Assembly (NCBI RefSeq): GCF_000759025.1
Contig: NZ_JPOS01000006.1
Coordinates: 1-64,000 of the forward strand
DNA length: 64,000 nt
Source of the DNA: Phaeodactylibacter xiamenensis
Lineage (GTDB): Bacteria > Bacteroidota > Bacteroidia > Chitinophagales > Saprospiraceae
Reading direction: 5' to 3'
Every line of letters begins with the position of its first letter. The first letter of the stretch is position 1. Both the position numbers and the translations under genes were made by a program. The notes under the pieces were generated by a model, which made no database searches, was not told the DNA's origin, and saw only the letters and a program-made list of their open reading frames with translations. Of the stretch, positions 54,033 through 62,957 are shown one piece after another.

Positions 54033-57000
54033 TCATATCTCCCCGCCAATCCCCTTAAACTTCTCCACAAAGGCAGACATTTTTTGGAAGACACGCTGCT
54101 TGAGGGTCAGGTATTGAGGGTTCAGGGGGCTCATTCTCGGTAGAAGTGCGTTGAGCTCTGTCCCGTTTTCACTGGCATAGCTGCGCCTCAGGGAGGTGGC
54201 GATGTAACGCCTGGCTGCCTCTACGTTCAGGTTTTCCTCAGTTATCAGCTCGGTGGCTTCACTTTTCTGCCTTTCCTGTGCGTAGGTAAAGAACGATTCC
54301 ATGATGCCCGCCTTGTCCGGAATGGAGTCCAGGTTGGTTTCATTGATGTAGTCTACGATGAGGCTTTCCTTTGCTCTGTTGCCTATGCTCGCACGGATGA
54401 TGCGTCGGATTTCATCCACTAACGAAGCTTTGTCTTTCGTTTTCTTGTTGTGCTCAAAAATCAGCTCCAGGATATAATCCAGGTTGATCTCTTGTGATTT
54501 GAGCAGGTCAACCTCAAATACGACATCATCCCAGTCGATGCCTGATTCTTCTGTTTCTTTACCTTTTTTCTCCCGGCGCAGCCAGTCGCGGATATCGTTG
54601 TAGGTGGACCGGTAGTCTTGTACGGTACGCTCTGGCAAGGTTTCTATCGTTTGCATGATGGCGATGTCCTCATCGGTCACGAAGTAGGTTTCCTTGAAGG
54701 CCTCAACGGCTTCCGTATCGTTGAGGTCAATGTCTTGCAGTGCGTTTAGGTGGGTGAACTCATCGTAATTCTGAAGGATATTTTCTACCCGTAGATACTC
54801 GCCGAAGAGCTTGACAAACTCTTTCTTATCGCTCTCCCTGATGATCTCGTCCGGGTCGGGGAATTTTTCATTCAACTCGTTAACCACTTCTATATACCCC
54901 CGGCGGGCTTTGCCGGTAGCGATGTCTGTGAAGCCTTCCAAATACTCTTTGTAGCTCTTCTCAAGCACTACATTTTTGGTATTCCGGTCTCCAAACAGCG
55001 TAATAGCATCGATGGTAGCTTTTTCTAAATCCCGGAAGGTGACAATATTGCCGAAGGTTTTAGTGGCATCATATATCCGGTTGGTGCGTGAGAAGGCTTG
55101 CATTAAGCCGTGATACCGCAGGTTTTTATCCACAAAAAGGGTATTCAGCGTAGGCGCATCAAAGCCGGTGAGGAACATGCCGACGACAATCAGCAAGTCC
55201 ACTTCTTTGTTCTTTACCCGTTTGGCAAGGTCCCGATAGTAGTTTTGAAATTCCTTGCTTTCCACTCCAAAGCTGGTCTTGAACAGGGCATTGTAGTCGT
55301 TGATAGCCGCCGTCAAGAACTCTTTGGCACTCAGTTCCATGGCAGAGGGCTCGAAGGTTTCGTCGGCTATTTCCCCTATGGCTCTTTGCTCTTCGTTGGC
55401 GGCGAAGGAGAAGATGGTGGCTATTTTCAGTGGCTTTTCGCTATCGGCCTGCAGCTTGTTTAAAGTCTCATAGTAGCTTTTTGCGGCATCTACACTATTG
55501 ACGGCAAACATGGCATTGAAGCCTTTGTTGCCCCCTTGTGTCCGGTGGGTCTTTATCCTGAAATTTTGCAGGATGTACTCCGAAATCTCTTTGATCCGTG
55601 TGGGGTGCAGCAAGGCGGTTTTATTCTCCGCTGCCGTCAGCTTCTTTTCATCCAATTCTGTTTCAATGCCTTTGAACTTCGGCCGTACATCATTATAATC
55701 GACTTTAAACTTGAGCACTTTCTCGTCTCTGATGGCGTCGGTAATGACGTAGGAGTGCAGTTCGCGCCCAAATACACTGGCTGTGGTATCCGCACCCAGT
55801 GCATTTTGCGGAAAAATAGGCGTGCCGGTAAACCCAAACTGATAGTACTTTTTGAACTTTTTCTTCAGGTTCTTTTGGGCTTCGCCAAACTGCGAACGGT
55901 GGGCTTCATCAAAAATGAAAACGACTTGCTGCTGGTATACCGGCAGATCGCGCTCGCTCTTCATCAGGTTATTCAGCTTCTGAATGGTCGTGACGATGAT
56001 CTTGTTGTCGTCTTTGTTGAGGTTTCTCTTTAAGCCCGCCGTGCTATCGGACCCATTCACGCTATCCGGAGAAAAGCGCTGGTACTCTTTCATGGTCTGA
56101 TAATCCAAATCTTTACGGTCTACCACAAAGAATACCTTATCAATAAAATCCAGCCCGGTAGCCAGCCTGGCGGCTTTAAAGCTCGTCAGCGTTTTGCCCG
56201 ATCCGGTCGTGTGCCAGATGTAGCCGCCCCCTTCTGTGGTTGCCCATTTTTTGGCTTCATAGGCACTCCTGATCTTCCATAAAATCCGCTCAGTAGCGGC
56301 AATCTGATAGGGGCGCATGATCAGCAGGACATCATTGACGTCAAAAACGGAGTAATGCAGCAACACCTGCAGCAGCGTGTTTTTCTGGAAAAAGGTAGCC
56401 GTAAAATCCTTCAAATCCCTGATCAGCTTATTGTCTGCCTTTGCCCAGTTCATGGTAAAGTCGTAGCTGTTCTTATTGCGCTCCACGGTATTGGCGAAGT
56501 ACCGGCTGTCGGTACCGTTGGAGATCACAAACAGCTGCAGGTATTTGAAGAGGGAGTTTTCCTTGTTGAAACTCTCTTTGGTATAACGGTGTACCTGATT
56601 GAACGCTTCCCGGATGGCCACGCCCCGCTTTTTTAGCTCGACTTGCACCAAAGGCAATCCATTGACCAGTATCGTGACATCATACCGGTTGGCGTGGGTG
56701 CCCGTTTGTTCAAACTGTGAGATCACCTGTACTTTATTCCGGGCAATCTGCTGCTTGTCTACGAGGTATATGTTCTGTATGTGCCCGTCATCGAAGACGA
56801 AGTCATGTATATAATTATCGTGTATTTTCCTGGTCTTATCAATCAGGTTTTCTCCGGGCCGGTCCAAATATTCCTCCACGAAACGAGCCCATTCATTATC
56901 CGTAAAGGCCATGTCGTTCAACTCCTGCAGCAGGGCCCTGACGTTGGCCAGCATGGCTTCAGGGGTGTTGAGTTTGGGCAGGTATTCATAACCCTGATTG

Positions 57001-57140
57001 ACCAGATCCTGAATTAGCTCCCGTTCCAGTGAGGCTTCTGATTGATACGTTACAGGGGCTTCATGCACTTCTGAGTACTTGGTGTAGTGCTCAAGTACGA
57101 TGAAGTGGTTGGATTCTGCAATGGTGTTGTAGTTTGGCAT
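54033..57140 (-). CDS. hsdR: Type I restriction endonuclease subunit R
   Basis: 1035 residues. N-terminal nuclease: [15 protein letters not shown] (PD-(D/E)xK type) near residue 165-180. Motor: Walker A HTTGSGKT (GSGKT at 313-317), DEAH in [12 protein letters not shown], and FGFTGTPIF (motif III). The C-terminal third joins the subunit to the methylase core. It uses ATP to pull DNA and cuts at a distance from unmethylated sites. It is the last gene of the hsd operon, separated from hsdS by a GxxExxY gene. Confidence 0.93.
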   Translation of the reverse strand: MPNYNTIAESNHFIVLEHYTKYSEVHEAPVTYQSEASLERELIQDLVNQGYEYLPKLNTPEAMLANVRALLQELNDMAFTDNEWARFVEEYLDRPGENLIDKTRKIHDNYIHDFVFDDGHIQNIYLVDKQQIARNKVQVISQFEQTGTHANRYDVTILVNGLPLVQVELKKRGVAIREAFNQVHRYTKESFNKENSLFKYLQLFVISNGTDSRYFANTVERNKNSYDFTMNWAKADNKLIRDLKDFTATFFQKNTLLQVLLHYSVFDVNDVLLIMRPYQIAATERILWKIRSAYEAKKWATTEGGGYIWHTTGSGKTLTSFKAARLATGLDFIDKVFFVVDRKDLDYQTMKEYQRFSPDSVNGSDSTAGLKRNLNKDDNKIIVTTIQKLNNLMKSERDLPVYQQQVVFIFDEAHRSQFGEAQKNLKKKFKKYYQFGFTGTPIFPQNALGADTTASVFGRELHSYVITDAIRDEKVLKFKVDYNDVRPKFKGIETELDEKKLTAAENKTALLHPTRIKEISEYILQNFRIKTHRTQGGNKGFNAMFAVNSVDAAKSYYETLNKLQADSEKPLKIATIFSFAANEEQRAIGEIADETFEPSAMELSAKEFLTAAINDYNALFKTSFGVESKEFQNYYRDLAKRVKNKEVDLLIVVGMFLTGFDAPTLNTLFVDKNLRYHGLMQAFSRTNRIYDATKTFGNIVTFRDLEKATIDAITLFGDRNTKNVVLEKSYKEYLEGFTDIATGKARRGYIEVVNELNEKFPDPDEIIRESDKKEFVKLFGEYLRVENILQNYDEFTHLNALQDIDLNDTEAVEAFKETYFVTDEDIAIMQTIETLPERTVQDYRSTYNDIRDWLRREKKGKETEESGIDWDDVVFEVDLLKSQEINLDYILELIFEHNKKTKDKASLVDEIRRIIRASIGNRAKESLIVDYINETNLDSIPDKAGIMESFFTYAQERQKSEATELITEENLNVEAARRYIATSLRRSYASENGTELNALLPRMSPLNPQYLTLKQRVFQKMSAFVEKFKGIGGEI

Positions 57141-57149
57141 GTTTTGTTG

Positions 57150-57255
57150 GTTAACTACGAAAGATACGGCGTGTTTTTTTCTTTACTACGAAAGACACGG
57201 AATGCACGGCGTGTTTGTTTCTTTACCACGAAAGACACGAAAGACACGAAAAGGC
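57150..57255. repeat. CACGAAAG-type intergenic repeats
   Basis: Units of ACCACGAAAGACACGAAAGACACGAAA type occur three times between hsdR and the GxxExxY gene (…CTACGAAAGATACGG, CTACGAAAGACACGG, CCACGAAAGACACGAAAG). Related sequence reappears in the hsdS gene (58339-58372) and after its end (57715-57740). Such repeats are common between Bacteroidota genes. Confidence 0.6.
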
Positions 57256-57636
57256 TTACAGGGCGAGTCTGACGATGTCTGCTTTGGGGTAGCTTCCAAA
57301 GTTGACAAGTAACCCTAATTTCATGTTCGTTGCTTTGAGATAATTGAGGAGTTGCGCCTGGTGTTCCGGAGCGATTTGCCTCACGGCTTTTAGTTCTACG
57401 ATGATTTTTCCGTAACAAATCAGGTCGGGCCGGTATCTTTGTTGCAGCGCCTCACCTTTATAGGACAATTGCAGCTCTGCCTGGGCGATGAAAGGAATTT
57501 GACGTGAGGTCAGTTCTCTTTCCAGGCACTCCTGATAAACCGTCTCCAGGAATCCGCAGCCCATTTCCCGATAGACTTCAAATATGGCACCCTGTATTGC
57601 ATAACCTTCTGCTTTGTATATGATTCGGTCACTCAT
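57256..57636 (-). CDS. GxxExxY protein (PD-(D/E)xK-like)
   Basis: 126 residues. The family hallmark GCGFLETVYQECL is present, with the nuclease-like core RPDLICYGKIIVELKAV. GxxExxY proteins are frequent in Bacteroidota; their role is unknown. Position between hsdS and hsdR of a type I RM system and the predicted nuclease fold suggest a link with defence or repair, but this is inference. The DNA flanking it carries CACGAAAG repeats. Confidence 0.82.
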   Translation of the reverse strand: MSDRIIYKAEGYAIQGAIFEVYREMGCGFLETVYQECLERELTSRQIPFIAQAELQLSYKGEALQQRYRPDLICYGKIIVELKAVRQIAPEHQAQLLNYLKATNMKLGLLVNFGSYPKADIVRLAL

Positions 57637-57707
57637 AACGTGTTAGATTATTACCCCTAATAAGGCAAAATGGACGAACAAAGACGCACCCTACATTTGT
57701 GCGCCTT

Positions 57708-59033
57708 TTAATTTTCGTGCCTTTCGTGCCTTTCGTGGTCTGTGTTCGGGAAGCTCAACAACAAATCCCGATAATATTCATACTGCTTCTCCCGCAGCTC
57801 AATCTCCCTCGGCAACCCCTCGCTGATGGAAGTGGTCAACGTATCGAACTTGTCCAGGATGGAGACGATGCGGGCTTGTTCTTCTGGCGAAGGAACAGGA
57901 ATTTTTATTTTCGCTAAATTATCAGCATTCACACGCCTGACTTTCGCACCAGTTATGAACGGTCTTTTCTGTTTGTGAAATTGCTCTGTTTGAAAATAAT
58001 ACGCAACATATTTGGGGTTTAAGGTATGAGTATAAAAACAAGCATCACTACTCACCGCTATGTCCTCATCCCCTAACCATGCTACTGCTTTACACAGATC
58101 TTCGTCATTTTCACTTGTTGTTGCTATGATCAGGTCACCATGCTTAGCCATACGTGCTTTCTTAGCAAACTCTTCAGAAACAAAGGATTTGGTTTCATAA
58201 GTGTAAGTGCCATAGTGAGTATAGACCTGACCGTAGTGGATGCAGCCAACTCCAGATTCAGTAAAGTCTTTTTTCTGGAGACCACCACCCCGAGTAAATT
58301 CCCCAATAGATTTATCCCCCAACGCCTTCCACACCACGTTCGTGCCTTTCGTGTCGTTCGTGGTCTCAAAGCTCAACAACCGCTCCCGATAATACGCATA
58401 CTGCTTCTGACGCGCCGTCAGCTCCGCCGTCAGCTCCGCCGTCAGCTCGGTGAACGTATCGAGGATGCGGACGATTTCCTGCTGTATTTGTAGGGACCGC
58501 TCGGGGTCATTTGGGCAGGGGATGGGGATTTGGAGCTGAGCCTTTAATTTATTTGAACTCAGATTAGGCTGGGCACCTCCGCCAGCTAATACATAAATAA
58601 AATCAGCTTTAGTTAGAAGAAAATGGTATAGAAAGCGATTATTCAGGATACCTTCATTTGGTTCAAATTTTCCCACACGTTGATTGAGGTACGCTGTTTC
58701 AGATAAATCGTAATACCCTATTTTACCTGTAGTAGCGCCCGACATAGCGATTAGAACATCGCCTTTTACGATTGAATAATTAAGTGGGTTCCCTCTTGTG
58801 TAATCTTCAGGGTCAAAGTATTTCACATCAGATAAATCAACGTTTCTACCATCAATATTTGTAATACGAATAATTGGCAGTCCCTCTTCTTTAAAACGAC
58901 TACTCTTGAATGCAAACCCATTTTTGAATCCGCAAACTTCCCCCAGCGCCTTCCACTCCACATCAGCCCTATCCAGCAACTTCTCTATAAACGGCAGGTG
59001 CCGGTCGCCCTTTGTATTTGGTGTTTTGCTCAT
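57708..59033 (-). CDS. hsdS: Type I restriction-modification specificity subunit
   Basis: 441 residues with two target-recognition domains: ~10-170 (VEWKALGEVCGFKNGFAF ... NYSIVKGDVLIAMSGATTGKIGYYD) and ~235-390 (NVVWKALGDKSIGEFTRGGG ...). They are linked by a long helix that contains TELTAELTAELTARQKQYAYYRERLL, and a second such helix ends the protein (REIELREKQYEYYRDLLLSF). The TAEL repeats are the spacer ruler known from type IC enzymes (EcoR124I family). The last residues, HERHERHEN, are encoded by CACGAAAG repeats. Confidence 0.9.
   Translation of the reverse strand: MSKTPNTKGDRHLPFIEKLLDRADVEWKALGEVCGFKNGFAFKSSRFKEEGLPIIRITNIDGRNVDLSDVKYFDPEDYTRGNPLNYSIVKGDVLIAMSGATTGKIGYYDLSETAYLNQRVGKFEPNEGILNNRFLYHFLLTKADFIYVLAGGGAQPNLSSNKLKAQLQIPIPCPNDPERSLQIQQEIVRILDTFTELTAELTAELTARQKQYAYYRERLLSFETTNDTKGTNVVWKALGDKSIGEFTRGGGLQKKDFTESGVGCIHYGQVYTHYGTYTYETKSFVSEEFAKKARMAKHGDLIIATTSENDEDLCKAVAWLGDEDIAVSSDACFYTHTLNPKYVAYYFQTEQFHKQKRPFITGAKVRRVNADNLAKIKIPVPSPEEQARIVSILDKFDTLTTSISEGLPREIELREKQYEYYRDLLLSFPNTDHERHERHEN
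58414..58449. repeat. Three 12-bp TAEL-coding repeats in hsdS
   Basis: GCCGTCAGCTCC at 58414-58425 and 58426-58437, then GCCGTCAGCTCG at 58438-58449. On the coding strand they give TAEL units in the helix between the two recognition domains. Slippage in such repeats changes the length of the DNA spacer recognised by type IC enzymes. Confidence 0.8.
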
Positions 59034-59065
59034 TGTTTTTTGGTTCCTTTTTTATGGTTTAGATT

Positions 59066-59186
59066 TCTCGCTTCGCTCGAAATGACGCCTTTTTTTGGGG
59101 AGGGGCATAAGCTAGCGGCTCTCTGCAGCCGCTAGCTTATGCCTACTCTTCCCCGCAAAGCGAGTTGTCATTCCGACCGAAGGGAG
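59066..59186. repeat. REP-like element with a 17-bp hairpin
   Basis: A GGCATAAGCTAGCGGCT/AGCCGCTAGCTTATGCC hairpin (59104-59143, 6-nt loop) is flanked by an inverted pair: AGATTTCTCGCTTCGCTCG AAATGAC on the left and GTCATTCCGACCGAAGGG AGGGATCT on the right. GTCATTcCGACcGAAGGGAG-type units are widespread intergenic repeats in Bacteroidota. It fills the interval between the GIY-YIG gene and hsdS. Confidence 0.7.
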
Positions 59187-59218
59187 GGATCTCCAGCCTA
59201 GAATTAATCCCCTGCAAA

Positions 59219-59617
59219 TCAAGAAGGAGTGTCATTTCCACTGCAGGGAGGAATCTCCTGGTTTTCCTCCAATTCTCTTAGCAGGTCCGCCACTTGTTGC
59301 GCGAAAGGAACCTGTTTATGCATAAATCCCTTTTCAGTCGCTAGTACCTTCCATTCAGGGTTCTTCTTGTTGATGAGTGCCTCCTTCTTTTGGCGGTTCC
59401 ACTTTTTAAGCTCTTTTTCTCGCTTTATGGCCAAGTCAAAGTAGGGGTACTCTTCATAATAAATGCAGTATTCCAGATTATATTTATCGGTGAATGCATT
59501 TTCCACCAGATGATTTTTGTGTTCGTAAATCCTACGGCACAAATCGTTGGTGACACCAATATATAAGGTGGTTTTATTCTTGTTAGTCATGATATAGACA
59601 AAACCTGCTCTACTCAT
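59219..59617 (-). CDS. GIY-YIG nuclease-domain protein (UPF0213-like)
   Basis: 132 residues. GIY-YIG pattern: FVYIMTNKNKTTLYIGVTNDLCRRIYEHKN with the catalytic Tyr/Arg, and a Glu later. The single-domain type is common in Bacteroidota and sometimes called an excinuclease-like protein. It overlaps the end of the rhuM remnant by 8 bp. The last ~12 residues (QEIPPCSGNDTPS) are encoded by a GTCATTtCcactGcaGGGAGgaATCTCC repeat, so the native C-terminus was probably replaced. Confidence 0.8.
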   Translation of the reverse strand: MSRAGFVYIMTNKNKTTLYIGVTNDLCRRIYEHKNHLVENAFTDKYNLEYCIYYEEYPYFDLAIKREKELKKWNRQKKEALINKKNPEWKVLATEKGFMHKQVPFAQQVADLLRELEENQEIPPCSGNDTPS

Positions 59618-59840
59618 TCTTGCCCTTTTTTTGAACTGTTCGGATTTTCCGAACAGTTGCTTCCGGGGTCAGTTCTTCGTCTGTATAGATATTTCTAATG
59701 TGTTCACTTATGGTTGATTTGGCTGCCTGGTACAGTTCAGCGAGCTGTTTTTGGGTTAGCCAGACATCTTCATTCTCCAGATGTACCGAAAGCTCAGAAA
59801 GTCCGTCCGCACTTTTATAGATGATTACTTCCTTGCTCAT
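59610..59840 (-). pseudogene. N-terminal fragment of a RhuM-family protein
   Basis: 76 residues. EVIIYKSADGLSELSVHLEN, DVWLTQKQLAELYQ and STISEHIRNIYTDEEL are the start of RhuM/virulence proteins, which usually have about 330 residues. Here the frame ends just after RTVQ. Its start overlaps the hsdM stop as ATGA. RhuM genes are common passengers in type I RM operons; this one is a stub, although the N-terminal helix-turn-helix-like part might still be made. Confidence 0.75.
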
Positions 59841-61384
59841 GCCTCAATCTCCTTTACGATCGCATCAATATCTGCCCGCAGCACATTGATCTTGCCCACC
59901 GTAGCCGCAATCTCTTTGTTGAGTTTATCGATGTCAATTTGCTCCCGGGTGTCTTTGGGCTCTACGTAAGAGCTGACGGAGAGGTTGTATTCGTTTTCGG
60001 CAATTTTGGTATTGTCTATGGTGGTGGTGACATGATCGACCTCTTCTTTGGTATCGAACATGCCCATGATCTGCTTAATGTGGCCATCCGTCAGCACATT
60101 ATTGTTGGTCTGTTTCTTAAAGAACGCTTCACCGGTGGCATCTATGAACTGGGTTTTGGTATCCGTCTTATGTTTGGACAGCACCAAAATATTCACGGCA
60201 ATGGACGTGCCGTAGAAGAGGTTGGGTGCGAGCGCGATCACCGATTCCACATAGTTGTTATCGACCAGGTACTTTCTGATTTTCTGTTCCGCCCCGCCCC
60301 GGTAAAAGATGCCGGGGAAACAGACGAGGGCAGCCCTTCCTTTACTGGACAAATAGCTCAGGGCATGCAGCACAAAGGCGAAATCTGCTTTTGATTTAGG
60401 GGCAAGAACCCCCGCCGGCGCAAAGCGGTCGTCATTGATAAGGGTAGGGTCGTCGCTGCCAATCCACCTTACGGAGTAGGGCGGGTTAGACACGATAGCA
60501 TCAAAGGGCTTTTCATCGTGCAGCCTAGGTTCTGTAAGCGTGTTGCCCAACTCAATATGGAACTTATCGTAGTTGACATTATGCAAAAACATGTTCATAC
60601 GCGCCAGGTTGTAGGTCGTATGGTTGATCTCCTGCCCGAAGAACCCCTCTTCGATGATGTGATTGTCGAAGTGTTTTTTGGCTTGCAGGAGCAAGGAGCC
60701 GGAACCCACTGCAGGGTCATATATTTTATTGACCTTTTCCTGTTTATGCATCGCCAGCTGTGCGATGAGCTTGGAGACATGCTGAGGGGTGAAAAACTCG
60801 CCACCGGATTTCCCGGCATTAGCCGCGTAGTTGGAGATCAGAAACTCGTAGGCATCTCCAAAAAGGTCAATCTCGTTGTCCTCAAAATTTCCAAACTTCA
60901 ACCCTGCTACACCTTTAAGGACAGCAGCCAGTCGGCTGTTTTTGTTTTCCACCGTATTGCCCAGGCGGCTGCTCGTCGTATCAAAATCGGCAAACAGCCC
61001 TTTGATATCCTGTTCGGATGGATACCCGTTAGCCGAGCTTTCGATGGCTGAAAAAATGGCTTTTAGGTCCGTATTGAGGTCAGGATTGGTATTCGCATTT
61101 TTGGCCACATTCACAAAAAGCTGGCTGGGATAGATGAAATACCCTTTGGTCTTAATGGCATCCTCCTTGATTTCCGGAGTGATGACACTATCGGGTAATT
61201 CGGGATAGTTCACACTATCATCCCCCCCTTCGATATAGCTGGTAAAGTTTTCGCTGATAAAGCGGTAGAAGAGCGTGCCCAGTACGAACTGCTTAAAATC
61301 CCAACCATCTACAGAACCCCGCACGTCGTTAGCGATCTTCCAGATTTGGTTTTGCAGTTCTTGTCTTTGATTGATGCTTGTCAT
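59837..61384 (-). CDS. hsdM: Type I restriction-modification methylase subunit
   Basis: 515 residues. An N-terminal helical HsdM domain (1-140) is followed by the N6-adenine methylase: SAM motif I DPAVGSGS at 213-220 and motif IV NPPY at 290-293. It methylates adenine in the sites chosen by HsdS and, with HsdR, forms the nuclease. It is the first gene of the operon. The downstream gene overlaps it by 4 bp. Confidence 0.93.
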   Translation of the reverse strand: MTSINQRQELQNQIWKIANDVRGSVDGWDFKQFVLGTLFYRFISENFTSYIEGGDDSVNYPELPDSVITPEIKEDAIKTKGYFIYPSQLFVNVAKNANTNPDLNTDLKAIFSAIESSANGYPSEQDIKGLFADFDTTSSRLGNTVENKNSRLAAVLKGVAGLKFGNFEDNEIDLFGDAYEFLISNYAANAGKSGGEFFTPQHVSKLIAQLAMHKQEKVNKIYDPAVGSGSLLLQAKKHFDNHIIEEGFFGQEINHTTYNLARMNMFLHNVNYDKFHIELGNTLTEPRLHDEKPFDAIVSNPPYSVRWIGSDDPTLINDDRFAPAGVLAPKSKADFAFVLHALSYLSSKGRAALVCFPGIFYRGGAEQKIRKYLVDNNYVESVIALAPNLFYGTSIAVNILVLSKHKTDTKTQFIDATGEAFFKKQTNNNVLTDGHIKQIMGMFDTKEEVDHVTTTIDNTKIAENEYNLSVSSYVEPKDTREQIDIDKLNKEIAATVGKINVLRADIDAIVKEIEA

Positions 61385-61708
61385 GATGTGTTTTGTGGCT
61401 CTGATTTATCTGAAAGTATCCGGGAGTCTTGTATAAGTAGATGCCTAAACACTGCTATACTTTGTATCCCTCCGCCCTAAATATCCATAAATCCGGAGAG
61501 ACTTTAAAGGGGAAGTATACCAAATTGTCGTATGAGCGGTCCTCAAAGGAAGCATACATGATCGGCTAAACCGGGAAAGCAGCGCCCTCTTACCTGTGCA
61601 CTTGCCTATGCACGGAGCTGTCTGTCGCAAGACCAGAGCGTGAAGGCTTGATATTCAGGTGGTTTTTATTAATTATTGTAGTCAGTATTTGTTGAATATA
61701 AGAGCATA

Positions 61709-61902
61709 TATAGTTCTCCAAGGCAGGATTTGTGCAAAGTTGACGCAGGTATTTTTTTCGCTCGCAAGGCGAAAAACGCAGGCATAGCCTACACGAAGCG
61801 TGGGGATAAGGGGCCCCACGATGAAGTCGGCGAGGCTTTTCAACGCAGCGAGCGGAAAAAAGAGCAAGTCAAAATGCATTAATCTCGCCTTGGAGAACTA
61901 TA
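61709..61902. mobile_element. 194-bp inverted-repeat element, foldback or MITE-like
   Basis: TATAGTTCTCCAAGGC (61709-61724) and GCCTTGGAGAACTATA (61887-61902) are perfect 16-bp inverted ends. Nested inside are TTTTTTCGCTCGC (61753-61765) with GCGAGCGGAAAAAA (61848-61861), and a central CGTGGGG/CCCCACG (61799-61820). The whole can fold as one long hairpin. No ORF. It may be a non-autonomous element or a structured RNA. Confidence 0.65.
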
Positions 61903-61911
61903 AAAGCCGAG

Positions 61912-61940
61912 GTGTATAAAAAGCAAGATTTTTTATACAC
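61912..61940. terminator. AT-rich hairpin next to the inverted-repeat element
   Basis: GTGTATAAAAA (61912-61922) pairs perfectly with TTTTTATACAC (61930-61940) over a 7-nt loop. It lies 10 bp outside the element. Confidence 0.55.
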
Positions 61941-62957
61941 GTGAACAGTGATCTGTATAAATTATGGGCTTTCCTATAGTCGATGTATTGGCTGATTGCA
62001 GGAAAATGTCCTTTTAGAGCGCTCTATCAGGGAAAGGACAATGTCACTCACATTGCAGTATTTTTAATATCTATAAGACAAAGAGAATACCAATTGGGAA
62101 CTGCCCGCCCAATCGAACAGAATAATATTTTCCTTTATGTGTGAAAAATAAACAAAAAAAGGATTTTAAAAAGACTTTTCGGATCAATAGATTGCACTTT
62201 ACTGTCACAAAAAATAATTAGTTACATAATACCCTCCTGTGATTCTTTTATTTTTGATTTGGAAGGAAGGAAATGAGGTACATTTCGTGTAGTGTGTGTC
62301 CGTTTGTACCTTCTCTTTCTTTCAATCCAAATATACTTTAGATGGACTAATGAATGCATTAGCCTTGTGAGACTTTCGGTTCCAACTTCAATACTTCGAC
62401 AATTTTCATAAGGTGCATTTATATTGAGTTTAGTTTTTCCAGATTATGTAGCGAAGGAACCGTTAGTCTCACTAAATACTTCGACGATCCAAGATAAAAT
62501 CAGTAGAACCCCTAGAACTCAACCAACTGATTGTCATTTAATTCTGCCTTTATAACTCTAGTATAGTTAGTTCACTTGTTTAGATGTCATGGGTATGTTT
62601 AGGTTTGTAGGAAGAAAATAAAATTGTTTGTACAGCAATTTCTCTCAACACTATCGAGCTGGTTCCCCCAGTGTGTTTATTCTTCCAGTCTCCCAGCTGA
62701 ACCGATACATGCTCATGACCTTTTTAACTCAAGGCAAAAGCACAAAGTACAATCTCTTCAGACTGTTTTTTACTGTTGGCTTATTTTTCAAGGTCTATCC
62801 AGAAGAAGAGGATGACCACACATTTAATAACTGACCTTTCGCACGCGAAAGGTTATGATAATTGAAAAAATTAGCAGTATTCAGGGTGCTTGGCACAGCA
62901 ATCCCACTCAGTGCATGGCACTGAAAAAGCACTCGCATGAACAAGTTAATCAAAGCC

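Larger units (their letters stand above)
61385..62957. other. 1.57-kb AT-rich non-coding gap
   Basis: No credible gene on either strand. It holds the 194-bp inverted-repeat element (61709-61902), a hairpin at 61912-61940 and a CCTTTCGC/GCGAAAGG hairpin near 62833-62850. The part from 61950 to 62820 shows nothing I can name. Confidence 0.55.

Noticed and set aside
57150..57255. CRISPR-like or regulatory array from GAAAGACACG repeats
   Set aside because: Units are short, irregular and of the widespread intergenic type.
61709..61902. Retron msr-msd
   Set aside because: Long foldback structure is present but there is no reverse transcriptase gene within the window.
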